This document shows, one piece after another, positions 7,492-15,935 of a DNA stretch of 27,519 nucleotides. The translations under genes were made by a program, and so were the position numbers. Source of the DNA: JBDSTZ01 sp039927975. Lineage in GTDB: Bacteria > Pseudomonadota > Gammaproteobacteria > Burkholderiales > Burkholderiaceae_D. The stretch is taken from the NCBI GenBank assembly GCA_039927975.1, contig JBDSTZ010000500.1, forward strand, positions 1 through 27,519. Direction: 5' to 3'. Below the pieces are notes generated by a model. That model made no database searches. It saw nothing but the letters and a program-made list of their open reading frames with translations, and was not told the DNA's origin. Numbering within the stretch: the stretch's first letter is position 1; the number at the start of each line of letters is the position of its first letter.

Positions 7492-9235
7492 AAATGCCGG
7501 CCAGGCCGATCAGGCTGAAGACTTTATGGCAGCCGGCGCTGGCGACCAGCGCATCCATTTCCGCCTGCGGGCGCGGCCGCATGATCCACGGTTTGCCTTG
7601 ATGGTTATCGAGGGTCTGGGCGATCATGTCGAGCTGCGGATGCCACGGCTGGCCGGTGTAGACGATATGGCCGCCATCGCGCAGGCGGCTGGCAATGCCT
7701 TTCAGCGAGCGCAATACCATCGTGTTATCGCTGAATAATTCGTACAGGCCGGAGACAATCGCGATGTCGAAGGAACCGTCGCCGTCCGCATAACTGGCGC
7801 TATCAAAAGCGTCGCGCAATTCATACGTGATTGGAATCGTCAGTTGCAGTTCGGCGGCCAGCGCCCTGGCCTGGTCGAGATTGTGCTGCGAGTAATCGCG
7901 CAAGGTCAGTTCGATACGCTTGTCCTGGAATCGCTTGACGGTTTCGAGCAGATAGCGTCCGGAGCCGGCGGCGACGTCGAGAATGCGCAGGGGCGCATCG
8001 CCCTGATGGCGCGCGATCAGGGTATCGAGGGTTTTTTGCATGTGAACTTTGCGCAGGCGAATGCCGCGCCAGCCGATCGCATCGAGATAGCCCCGGTCGA
8101 TTTTCTTGCCGATAAAGAGGCGGCCGCCGGCCTGGTTGCGATAGACGTAATCGAGCGACGCGCCGGAATCGAAGCCGTGGGTCAGGCCGATTTTCATTCC
8201 ATCGCTGAGTGGGCCGAGAATCCCGAGCATCAGCTTTTGCATGCTGTAGGAAGCCTGCGCCAGCGCGCTGCCGGTGCGTCCTTGCTGCATCGCCTGATAG
8301 CGGCTGGCGCTGTGGCCGCGCTGATCGGCCTCACGATAGTGCTGCAGCGGCAGCGGCTCGGTGGCAAAGCATTCGTCGATGAAGCGGCGGCTCGCGTCCA
8401 TCGCTTCGCGCGTGTCGCGCTCATAAAACACCGCGTGATAGCAATCCTTGAGCAGCACAAAGCGTTTCAAGGGCGAGGACAAGCGCTCGAAAAAGGTTCG
8501 CTGCGGCGCCAGGCTGACCACGAAGTCCTTGTCCGCCGCCAGCATCAGAATCGGGGTGTCGATTGCCGAGGCATCGCTGACAATGCGCTTGGCGGTATCG
8601 GCCAGTTCCAGCAATACCTTTGCCGAAATGCTTTTCGCGATCAGCGGATCGGCGTCATAGACGGCCGCCTGTTCTTTCGAGTGGGTCAGCATCGAGGAGC
8701 GGATATAGCTGGTGACGGCGAGGTCCGGCTTGAACCCGGTAGCGAAGCGCAGCGCGGGTTTGGCCAGCGGCACATACAGCTTGATCTCGAACGCGGCGGT
8801 GGCCATGACGACACCACGCACGCGCGGCGCGTAATCGTGCAGCCAGGTCGCCGCGATGACCGCGCCGACGCTGTTGGCGACGACGACGATATTTTCAGGC
8901 GCGATGCCGTGGACATGTTGAATGTGCGAGATGAAGGTGTCGAAATCCTGCACCAGCGCGTCGAAACCGGGCGCCGCGCCACGCTCGCCGGGCGAATGGC
9001 CGTGGCCGCGTGCATCCCAGGCGAAAGCCCAATCCTGATGGAGGCCGAATTGTTCGACCAATGGCTGGATGCGGCCCGAATGTTCGTGACCGCGATGCAG
9101 GAATACCAGCGCGCGGCGAACGGCGCCGGCGGTTTCGGCGACCGGCTTCCAGCAGCGGTAAAACAGGCGGGTCTGATCGAAACTGTCGAAGCCCGATTCG
9201 CTCATCGTCCAGGCGGCGTGGCGCTCAATTTTCAT
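7442..9235 (-). CDS. ynbC: Alpha/beta hydrolase - SAM methyltransferase fusion (YnbC-like)
   Basis: This 597-residue protein has two enzymes in one chain. Residues about 20-300 are an alpha/beta hydrolase resembling monoacylglycerol lipases: HRGHEHSGR (oxyanion region), WDARGHGHSPGERG, nucleophile elbow ANSVGA with Ser122, a late LAADKD acid region and DCYHAV with the likely catalytic His. Residues about 340-590 are a class I methyltransferase with SAM motif LDVAAGSGRY (Asp420). The same fusion is found in E. coli YnbC. It would cleave or transfer an acyl group and methylate a lipid-related substrate, but the reactions are unknown. It lies nine bases downstream of the ynbB-like gene, hence one operon, and ends tail-to-tail inside the ynbA-like gene. 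The first Gly of the GxSxG motif is Ala. Confidence 0.92.
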   Translation of the reverse strand: MKIERHAAWTMSESGFDSFDQTRLFYRCWKPVAETAGAVRRALVFLHRGHEHSGRIQPLVEQFGLHQDWAFAWDARGHGHSPGERGAAPGFDALVQDFDTFISHIQHVHGIAPENIVVVANSVGAVIAATWLHDYAPRVRGVVMATAAFEIKLYVPLAKPALRFATGFKPDLAVTSYIRSSMLTHSKEQAAVYDADPLIAKSISAKVLLELADTAKRIVSDASAIDTPILMLAADKDFVVSLAPQRTFFERLSSPLKRFVLLKDCYHAVFYERDTREAMDASRRFIDECFATEPLPLQHYREADQRGHSASRYQAMQQGRTGSALAQASYSMQKLMLGILGPLSDGMKIGLTHGFDSGASLDYVYRNQAGGRLFIGKKIDRGYLDAIGWRGIRLRKVHMQKTLDTLIARHQGDAPLRILDVAAGSGRYLLETVKRFQDKRIELTLRDYSQHNLDQARALAAELQLTIPITYELRDAFDSASYADGDGSFDIAIVSGLYELFSDNTMVLRSLKGIASRLRDGGHIVYTGQPWHPQLDMIAQTLDNHQGKPWIMRPRPQAEMDALVASAGCHKVFSLIGLAGIFSVSVARKTAAPGAAG

Positions 9236-9244
9236 GGTGGGTCC

Positions 9245-10111
9245 TCAGGTGGTCAGTTGAATGGTGAAATACAAAAGGGGCGCGGTGACGACCAGGCTGT
9301 CGATGCGGTCGAGCATGCCGCCGTGGCCGGGAATTAATTGCGAAAAGTCCTTGATGCGCAGGAAGCGCTTGGCGGCCGAAAACAGGATGTCTCCGATAAA
9401 GCCGCCGATCGACAGCAGCAAGGCGATGAACAGCAATCGTGGCGCGCTCGCCAGCGCGAGATGCGTCCCCAGCGCCAGCGATACGGCGCCGCAAACGAGC
9501 AAGCCGCCAGCCAGTCCTTGCCAGGTCTTGTTCGGACTGATGCGCTCGACGATCTTGTGCCGGCCGAGGGTTTTGCCAGCCACGAATTGGGCGATGTCGT
9601 TGAGCGCCGTGAGCACGAACAGATAGAACAGCCACGCCAGTTGCTGGGCCGGCGGCATCGGCAAGTGCATGAACTGCACGATGAAGCTGATGCCGAAGCC
9701 CATGAACAGAAACAGCAGCAGCGAGAGTTGGCCAGGCGTTTTACGCACCAGGAAATGCGCGCCTTGCGCCAGCAGCAGGCAGGCGGGCACGATCAGCGCC
9801 GCCGTCGGGAAATAGCAGGCCAATGCTGTCAGTCCGGCCAGGCCCGCAAGAAAAAAACGGCCGAAGCGGCTGCCGCAATATGGGCGCAATTCGCGCACGC
9901 CGAACGCGCCGATCACCAGCATCAGCAGGACGGGACCGAGCGGAAACAGCAGCAGGCTCACGCTCACGGCCGGGAAAATCATCCACCACGAATTGACCGC
10001 GCTGCGCAGTTGGCTGACCGGGCGTGCGCGCGTGCCGACGCTCACCGCCAGCGAGGCGATGGCCAGTGTCAGATACAGCAGCGCGCTTGGCAATACGATG
10101 TGCGGGACCAT
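9245..10111 (-). CDS. ynbB: CDP-diacylglycerol synthase paralogue (YnbB-like)
   Basis: From ATG 10109-10111 the protein has 288 residues with about seven to eight membrane segments. The complete CdsA signature is present at residues 245-269: S245, K248-R249, K254-D255, PGHGG at 261-265 and D268-R269. It should make CDP-diacylglycerol from phosphatidic acid and CTP in the inner membrane. A housekeeping CdsA is expected elsewhere beside the Bam/Lpx genes; this copy belongs to the ynb-like set. In E. coli the paralogue YnbB has been linked to synthesis of the glycolipid MPIase. Its product probably feeds the neighbouring YnbA-like transferase. An in-frame TTG at 10127-10129 is an alternative start; neither start has a strong ribosome site. 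The AT-rich stretch 10130-10200 upstream probably carries its promoter. Confidence 0.92.
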   Translation of the reverse strand: MVPHIVLPSALLYLTLAIASLAVSVGTRARPVSQLRSAVNSWWMIFPAVSVSLLLFPLGPVLLMLVIGAFGVRELRPYCGSRFGRFFLAGLAGLTALACYFPTAALIVPACLLLAQGAHFLVRKTPGQLSLLLFLFMGFGISFIVQFMHLPMPPAQQLAWLFYLFVLTALNDIAQFVAGKTLGRHKIVERISPNKTWQGLAGGLLVCGAVSLALGTHLALASAPRLLFIALLLSIGGFIGDILFSAAKRFLRIKDFSQLIPGHGGMLDRIDSLVVTAPLLYFTIQLTT

Positions 10112-10302
10112 CTTCACGACAACTGGCAACGTTATAACTTTATTAATTATTTGAAAGTATATACCGGTTTAAATTTTTAGATTGCAAAATTTTCTGCGCC
10201 CGTGGCGCTATGTTCGTGCCCGAACAGATGAGCGCTTCTGATGGGGCTATTCTGGCTTCACTGCATGGCCATCCGGCATGCGCTTTACTCAAGGAGCACA
10301 CC

Positions 10303-10482
10303 ATGAACAAAGACCAAGTGAACGGCAAACTGAAAGACATCGGCGGCAAAATCCAGGAGGAAGCGGGCAAACTGACGGGCAGCGCCGATCAGCAAGCCAA
10401 GGGCCTGGAAAATCAGGTCGAGGGCAAGACGCAAGAGAAAATCGGTAATCTGAAAGAGTCCGTCAAGGACGCGCTGAACTGA
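10303..10482 (+). CDS. CsbD family stress-response protein (copy 2)
   Basis: The 59-residue protein starts at ATG 10303, six bases after a full AAGGAG at 10291-10296. It opens MNKDQVNGKLKDIGGKIQEE and is clearly paralogous to the copy at 2715-2900, with the same helical repeats and a C-terminal LKESVKD. It is hydrophilic and lysine/glutamate-rich like other CsbD proteins, whose exact role in stress is not known. It diverges from the ynbB-like gene over an AT-rich spacer and is closed by its own terminator. The strong ribosome site and small size suggest high expression. A longer in-frame frame from 10210 is rejected because the family begins at MNKD. Confidence 0.93.
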   Translation: MNKDQVNGKLKDIGGKIQEEAGKLTGSADQQAKGLENQVEGKTQEKIGNLKESVKDALN

Positions 10483-10529
10483 TTCGGCGCCACGGGCCGG
10501 CGCTGCCGGTCCCTCGCATGATTAACAAG

Positions 10530-10555
10530 ACGGGCACATTCACTGTGCCCGTTTT
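10530..10555. terminator. Rho-independent terminator between CsbD copy 2 and peptidase gene
   Basis: The perfect nine-base stem ACGGGCACA / TGTGCCCGT has a five-base loop and is followed by TTTT on the plus strand. It serves the CsbD gene and may also end the opposing peptidase message, whose stop codon is at 10567. Confidence 0.85.
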
Positions 10556-10566
10556 GCTTGCTGCGC

Positions 10567-12756
10567 TCAGGCTGGCAAACGAGGTGGCAACTGCGGTAGC
10601 AAATGACGTTTGAAAAAGGCCTCGATCAGGCCATACACATGCCGCTGCGCTGCGCGCGAGGACATGCCGTGCTTGGCGCCGGGGTAGGTCATTAAATCGA
10701 ACTGTACGCCGCGATCGACGAGCGCGTCGATCAGTCGGGTGGTGTTCGTAAACAGCACATTATCGTCGGCCATGCCGTGCACCAGCAGCAGCGGCGAGCG
10801 CAGTCCGTCGAGGTGGGCGAACACGCCGCTCTCCAGATAGGCGCCGGGATTGTCGGCAGGCTTGGCGCCGACAAACTGCTCGGTGTAATGGGTGTCGTAC
10901 AAGGTCCAATCGGTCACCGGCGCCACCGACACGCCGAGGGCAATCTGGCTTGACGCTGCCGACAAAAGACGCAGCGCCATGAAGCCGCCGTAACTCCAGC
11001 CGAATACGCCGATCCGCGCGGGATCGACGAAATCCTGCCGGCCCAGCCATGCGATGCCACTCAATTGATCGTCGACTTCATGTTTGCCGAGCGAGCCATG
11101 AATGACGTCGGTGAAGCGCCGCTCGCGCCGTGACGATCCCCGGTTATCGAGCCGGAACACCACAAAACCCTGCTGCGCCATGTATTGATCGAACAGCCGG
11201 TCCCATTTTCGCTGGACGTGCTGGGCATGCGGTCCGCCGTAGGTCGACACGAATACCGGATGGCGCTGTCCCGCTTCGCCGCGCGCCGGCCTGATCAGCG
11301 AATAGTGCAGGGTCTGTCCATCGCCGGCGCTCAAGCTGCCGTATTCGGTCGGCAAATGCGCTGCCCGGTAATCGAAGTAAGGGTGTTGCGCATCGAGCTT
11401 GTTTTCTTCGAGCCAGCCGATCAGCGCGCCGTTCGCTTCGCGCAGGGCGATCTGCGGCGGCGTGGCGGGATCGGAAAACGTATCGGCGAAGATCGCGCCA
11501 TTGGCGGCGAAGACGGCGTCGTGCCAGCCGTCCGCTTCGGTGATCCGCTTGGGATTGTCCGCGCTGCTGCCGTCCAGCGCCAGCGCGTAAATCTGCTTGT
11601 CGATTGCCGAATCGCGGTTCGACGACACGAATACCAGGCCGCCCGTTTCGTCGACTGCTTCGAGCTGGTCGATGCCCCATTCGCCGCTGGAGATCGGATG
11701 CAGTAGATCGCCGTTGAGGCTATACAGATACAGGTGATTGCGGCCGCTGCGTTCGGACGACCAGAGGAATGCGTCCTGCTGTTTCAGGAAGCGCAGGTCG
11801 GCGTGGATGCTGACCCAGCTCGCCGACGTTTCCGTCACCAGCACGCGCTGCGCCAGCGACTGCGCGTCGACGCCGATCAGTTCGAGCTTTTTCTGGTCGC
11901 GGCTCTGGCGCTGGAAAAGCAGCTGGCGGCTGTCGGCGCTCCAGTCGGCGCGCACCAGGTAGATATCCTGTTCCGCTCCCAGGTCGACTTGACGCTGCTC
12001 GCCGGTGGCGGGCGAGACAACCCACAACTGCACCAGCACATTGGCCTCGCCGGCGGCCGGATAGCGCTGTTCGACAACCTCGGTGCGGTCGGCGAAAATC
12101 TCGACACGCCGCACCACCGGCACCGGCGATTCATCAAAACGCTTGTAGGCGATAGCTGAATCATCGGGCGCCCAATAGTAGCCGGTGCGCTGGCCCATTT
12201 CTTCCTGGGCGATGAATTCGGCTCCGGCGTTGTGGATCGCGCCGCCGCCGTCGCTGGTCAATTGGCGCTCGGCCTGGGAGGCGAGGTCGATGACAAGCAG
12301 ATTCTGATCGCGCACGAAAGAGAGGTAGCCGCCTTTCGGCGAAATCTGCGGATCGGCGATATCGCCCGAGGCCACCTTGCGCGCCCGTTCCGGCTGGGCG
12401 GCGTCGACCAGGTACAAATCCCCGCCCAGCGGCACCAGCAGCTGTTTGCCGTCGGGAGACCAGCCATAATCGAGAATGCCGCGAAAGCTGGCGGTGCGGG
12501 CGCGTTCGCGGCGCGCCTGTTCATCGGCCGAGACGACGGCGTCGGGCGCCAGGGCCAGCGAATCGATCAGCAGTCTGGCGCGCTTGTCGTCGAGATTGAA
12601 TTCCCATAAGTCGAGCTGAAACTGGTCATCGGCGCGGCCGCGCAGGAAGGTCACGCGCCGGCCATCGGGCGCGACTTTCAGATTGCGCACGCCCGGTCCC
12701 GACAATGCCGGGTCGGCGTGAAGGCGGTCCAGCGTCAGGCGCTTGATATTGTCCAT
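10567..12756 (-). CDS. Dipeptidyl peptidase IV-like prolyl peptidase (family S9)
   Basis: This 729-residue protein has the S9B layout. An N-terminal beta-propeller (about residues 20-470) carries the AQEEMG segment, the substrate N-terminus-binding double Glu. The C-terminal alpha/beta hydrolase domain has nucleophile motif GWSYGG (Ser588), HGMADDNV (Asp664) and AKHGM (His696), so all three catalytic residues are present. The expected activity is removal of X-Pro or X-Ala dipeptides from peptide N-termini. No signal peptide is seen from ATG 12754-12756, so a cytoplasmic location is predicted, unlike many periplasmic DPP IV homologues. An upstream secreted start was not found: the upstream bases before the MATE stop are short. 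It follows the MATE gene on the same strand after 73 bases and may be co-transcribed. Confidence 0.93.
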   Translation of the reverse strand: MDNIKRLTLDRLHADPALSGPGVRNLKVAPDGRRVTFLRGRADDQFQLDLWEFNLDDKRARLLIDSLALAPDAVVSADEQARRERARTASFRGILDYGWSPDGKQLLVPLGGDLYLVDAAQPERARKVASGDIADPQISPKGGYLSFVRDQNLLVIDLASQAERQLTSDGGGAIHNAGAEFIAQEEMGQRTGYYWAPDDSAIAYKRFDESPVPVVRRVEIFADRTEVVEQRYPAAGEANVLVQLWVVSPATGEQRQVDLGAEQDIYLVRADWSADSRQLLFQRQSRDQKKLELIGVDAQSLAQRVLVTETSASWVSIHADLRFLKQQDAFLWSSERSGRNHLYLYSLNGDLLHPISSGEWGIDQLEAVDETGGLVFVSSNRDSAIDKQIYALALDGSSADNPKRITEADGWHDAVFAANGAIFADTFSDPATPPQIALREANGALIGWLEENKLDAQHPYFDYRAAHLPTEYGSLSAGDGQTLHYSLIRPARGEAGQRHPVFVSTYGGPHAQHVQRKWDRLFDQYMAQQGFVVFRLDNRGSSRRERRFTDVIHGSLGKHEVDDQLSGIAWLGRQDFVDPARIGVFGWSYGGFMALRLLSAASSQIALGVSVAPVTDWTLYDTHYTEQFVGAKPADNPGAYLESGVFAHLDGLRSPLLLVHGMADDNVLFTNTTRLIDALVDRGVQFDLMTYPGAKHGMSSRAAQRHVYGLIEAFFKRHLLPQLPPRLPA

Positions 12757-12829
12757 GCGTGAATGAGTGTGAGTTGGTGTGGTCGCACGACGATAGCAGA
12801 GAATCGCCGCAGCGACCCGTGCATGCGGG

Positions 12830-14233
12830 TTACGCGATCGACGCGCGCAGGCGCTGTTTCGACAGGCGCTGCAGCGCGGTGCTCAGTAGTACCGCCGCCA
12901 CCGTCAAACCCACCACCAGCCCGATCCAGAAACCGAAGGCGGCCATCGGCGCCGCCGGAACCCACGGCAGCCAGCTTGGTGCCAGCCCCAGCGCGCAGCC
13001 GAGCGGCAGCGAGAACACCCAGAACGCCACCAGCTGGATCAGCATCGGCTGGCGCGTGACCTTGTAGCCGCGAATCGCGCTCGAGGCCGCTACCTGGGTG
13101 GCGTCGGACAGCTGGAACAGGGCGGCGAACAGCAGCAATTGCGCGCACAAGGCTTGCACCGCCGGGTCGGAGGTGTAGGCGAGCGCGATCTGCCAGCGAA
13201 ACACCAGGATGAACAGGGCCGACACGGCGCCGAAGGCGACCGACATCGCCACGCCGGTCCACGCGGCGAAACGGGCGCGCACCGGATCGCCCTCGCCGAG
13301 CGCCTGGCCGACCCGGGTGATGATGGCGATGCCTATGCTGAGCGGCACCATGAACACCAGCGAGGTGAAGTTGAGCGCGATCTGGTGCGCCGACAATTGC
13401 ACCACGCCAAAGCGCGCGACCAGCAGGCTGATGGCGGCAAAGGCGCTCACTTCGGCGAAGTGCGTAATGCCGATCGGCACGCCAAGGCGCAGCATGCTGT
13501 GGATTTCCGGCCAGTGCGGCGCCTCCCACTGGTGGAAGGGATAGCTGGCGCGGTAGGCGTGCCCGAGCCTGATCCAGACCAGCATGGCGGCCAGCATCAG
13601 CCACATGCCGAGCGCGGTGCCGACCGCGCAGCCGACCGCGCCCAGTTGCGGCAAACCCCAGTTGCCGTACACCAGTAGCCAGTTGACGAACACATTGAAC
13701 AGCAGGCCGCCGATGGCGATGACCATCACCGGCTTGGTCTGGTTGATGCTGGTGGTGTAGCCGTACAGCGCGCGGTAGCAGGCGAAGGCCGGCATGCCGA
13801 CGCTGATCACGTGCAGGAACAATGAAGCCTGGGCGTTGACGGCGTTGTCGAGGCCGATGTGGTCGAACACCACGGTGGCGAGGTTGGTCGCCAGCGCGGC
13901 CAGCAGGCCGACGCCGAGCGCCTTCCACATCGATTGCCGCACCACGTGGGCGATGCGGGCGTGCTGTCCGGCGCCGATCTCGTGCGCGACGACCGTGTTC
14001 ACCGCCATCATGATGCCCATCACCGTGACCAGCACGATGATCCACACCGCCGAGCCGAGCGAGACGGCCGCCAGTTCGTTGGCGCTGACATGGCCGGTCA
14101 TGGCGACGTCGGCCACCCCCATGCCGACGGTGGCGAGCTGGCCGACCAGCATCGGCCAGGCGAGTTGCCACAGCGCGCCGATTTCGGCGCGGACGGGAGA
14201 GACGGAAGGCGAGGGGGCGAGCGTGGAAGACAT
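12830..14233 (-). CDS. MATE family multidrug efflux transporter (NorM-like)
   Basis: The ATG at 14231-14233 gives 467 residues and twelve predicted membrane helices, the normal length and topology for a NorM-type MATE exporter. Recognisable features are the opening LAWPMLVGQL segment of helix 1, VADVAMTGHVSANELAAV after it, the internally similar second half (VPIGITHFAEVSAFAAISLL) and a late SSAIRGYK segment. MATE proteins expel cationic drugs or metabolites in exchange for Na+ or H+. A longer frame reaching 14380 adds 49 residues rich in Arg and Pro that do not fit the family. The chosen ATG lacks a clear ribosome site, so the exact start is uncertain. The S9 peptidase gene follows on the same strand. 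Confidence 0.92.
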   Translation of the reverse strand: MSSTLAPSPSVSPVRAEIGALWQLAWPMLVGQLATVGMGVADVAMTGHVSANELAAVSLGSAVWIIVLVTVMGIMMAVNTVVAHEIGAGQHARIAHVVRQSMWKALGVGLLAALATNLATVVFDHIGLDNAVNAQASLFLHVISVGMPAFACYRALYGYTTSINQTKPVMVIAIGGLLFNVFVNWLLVYGNWGLPQLGAVGCAVGTALGMWLMLAAMLVWIRLGHAYRASYPFHQWEAPHWPEIHSMLRLGVPIGITHFAEVSAFAAISLLVARFGVVQLSAHQIALNFTSLVFMVPLSIGIAIITRVGQALGEGDPVRARFAAWTGVAMSVAFGAVSALFILVFRWQIALAYTSDPAVQALCAQLLLFAALFQLSDATQVAASSAIRGYKVTRQPMLIQLVAFWVFSLPLGCALGLAPSWLPWVPAAPMAAFGFWIGLVVGLTVAAVLLSTALQRLSKQRLRASIA

Positions 14234-14402
14234 GTGTTGGCGCGGCGGCAAAACGATTGATTCTACCGAGTATTTGGAGCGTCCGCGCGGTGTGCGGCGA
14301 TCAGGCGCTTTTCGCATGCCGCCGGCAGTTGCGGGGAGTCCTATTGCCGGGCTCGCTTGCGCGCCGCTAAGGCACTTCATGGTAGGATTTCAAGCTTGAT
14401 TA

Positions 14403-14804
14403 ATGGTTAATAGTGCAAAGATGAAAATACACAGCCTCAGTGCCGATTACCTGGAACGCTGCCGCGCCGCGCTCGACGAAGAGCAAGCCCGCAGCCTGAC
14501 GCAATCGAACAACTGGGCGCACGTCGACCGCGTCAAGGTGCATGCCGACTGGAACGGCTTGTACAAGGAAATGGCGGAATGGATCGACGTCGCGCCGCCG
14601 GCCAGTCCGCGCATGCAAGCCTTTGTCGATCAGCATTTTCAGCTGGCCTGCCGTTTCTACCGACCAAGCAGGGAAGCGTACATCGGCATGGCGCTGTTCT
14701 ATGTCAGCAATCCGGGGATGAACGATTTTCACAACGCCTTCCACCCGAAGATGGTCGACGTGCTGGGCGACGCCATGTGCGTGTATGCCCACAACGCGCT
14801 GTGA
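14403..14804 (+). CDS. Stand-alone TipAS-domain protein
   Basis: This 133-residue helical protein resembles the antibiotic-recognition (TipAS) half of the MerR-type regulator TipAL. Supporting features are the N-terminal DEEQARSL region, the central W..LYKEMAEWI helix, the QAFVDQHFQL helix that leads into CRFYRPS, and a C-terminal GMALFYVSNPGMNDF followed by a terminal helix. In Streptomyces this globin-like fold captures thiopeptide antibiotics. Here the MerR DNA-binding half is absent, and no MerR gene is adjacent, so it would act as a binding protein or have another ligand. The gene diverges from the MATE exporter gene (170-base spacer), which may be a functional hint. The start may be ATG 14403 or ATG 14421; neither has a strong ribosome site. 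Confidence 0.8.
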   Translation: MVNSAKMKIHSLSADYLERCRAALDEEQARSLTQSNNWAHVDRVKVHADWNGLYKEMAEWIDVAPPASPRMQAFVDQHFQLACRFYRPSREAYIGMALFYVSNPGMNDFHNAFHPKMVDVLGDAMCVYAHNAL

Positions 14805-14828
14805 CGCCTTGAAGGCGACGCGGCCGGG

Positions 14829-15731
14829 CTAGCGCTGGCCGGCGTCCAGCGGCGCCAGTGTCTTCAGGTAGGCGTGCAGGGCGCGCAGGTCGGTATCGTT
14901 CATCTTGCTAAGCGAATTGAAGGGCATCACGCTGCTGATCGGACTGCCGTCAGGGCGTTTCCCGCCACGCATCATCGCCATGAAGGCTTCCGGCGTCGGA
15001 TAACGCACCATCGCGCTGTCCTTGCCCGGCGTCAGGTTGGCGGTGGCCGGCCAGGAGGGCGGGGCGCCCGGCACCTTGCCGCCGGACAGATGCGCGCCAT
15101 GGCAACCGACGCAGCCGTTGGCGACGTAGGCACCGTGCATCACCGACACCGATGGCGTCACCGGCGCCGGCGGCGGCAGACTGTGGTCGATCTTGGCGGC
15201 GGCGTCCTCGATCATGCCGAGGCCGTACATCACCCGCACCGGCAGCGCCAGTTGCAGCACCGCCTCGCGGCCCGGCAGCGGCGGCATTTGCTGGACATAG
15301 GCGACCAGGTCGGCCATGTCCTCGTCGCTGAGGCGGTTGTAGTCCTCGCTGGGCATGATCAGCACCGGTTTGCCGCTCGGCTTGACCCCGTGGCGCAGGG
15401 TGCGGACGAAATCGATCGCCTTGTACGACGTGGTCGCGCTGTTGGCGCCGCGCGTGATGTTGGGCGCCACCACCAGCATGGCGCCGTCGCTGAACACTTC
15501 CTTGCCGGCGCCGTTGGCGCCATGGCAGTCGGCGCAACCGCGGGTGGCATATAAATAGCGGCCTTGGTCGATGCGCTCCGGTTCGGTGGGGATGTCGATC
15601 GGCGCCACGTTCAGGGCGATGGTCCGATCGAGCTTGTGATACGCCATTTGATTGCCGCCGACGACCAGGCCGATCGCGAGAACGCCGAGCGCGGCAAGCA
15701 GCAGGATGCTCCGTTTGAGCCACTTGTTCAT
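14829..15731 (-). CDS. Membrane-anchored di-haem cytochrome c
   Basis: The 300-residue protein starts with a basic stretch and one hydrophobic segment (residues about 8-26) that acts as signal or anchor, so the haem domains face the periplasm. There are two class I cytochrome c domains. Haem site 1 is CADCH (Cys66, Cys69, His70) with a likely Met ligand in IMPSEDY. Haem site 2 is CVGCH (Cys207, Cys210, His211) with a likely Met ligand in VMPFNSL. Such proteins pass electrons from periplasmic dehydrogenases to terminal oxidases. No dehydrogenase or oxidase gene is adjacent, so the redox partner is unknown. It converges on the TipAS gene and diverges from cbpA. The family call is secure. Confidence 0.92.
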   Translation of the reverse strand: MNKWLKRSILLLAALGVLAIGLVVGGNQMAYHKLDRTIALNVAPIDIPTEPERIDQGRYLYATRGCADCHGANGAGKEVFSDGAMLVVAPNITRGANSATTSYKAIDFVRTLRHGVKPSGKPVLIMPSEDYNRLSDEDMADLVAYVQQMPPLPGREAVLQLALPVRVMYGLGMIEDAAAKIDHSLPPPAPVTPSVSVMHGAYVANGCVGCHGAHLSGGKVPGAPPSWPATANLTPGKDSAMVRYPTPEAFMAMMRGGKRPDGSPISSVMPFNSLSKMNDTDLRALHAYLKTLAPLDAGQR

Positions 15732-15935
15732 GTCAACATCGCTTATTGTTCAGAGGTTCAACATACGCATAAAGTAACACCAGTTTCCGCTGGTGAAAAC
15801 AAAAAGCTGAGGCTGTCGGAAGTGATCTGGCGTGCGGGCGCGGGCGGGCGATTGGGTATCGCGGCCGGCCGCGTACCCGGCGCAACCGAAGCCGGGCTTG
15901 GTGTACCATGATGACAAATACCGGGAGTCGCTTTC

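Noticed and set aside
7844..9337. Open frame of about 497 codons antisense to the YnbC-like gene
   Set aside because: No ribosome site or family motif, and it covers well-supported coding sequence on the other strand.
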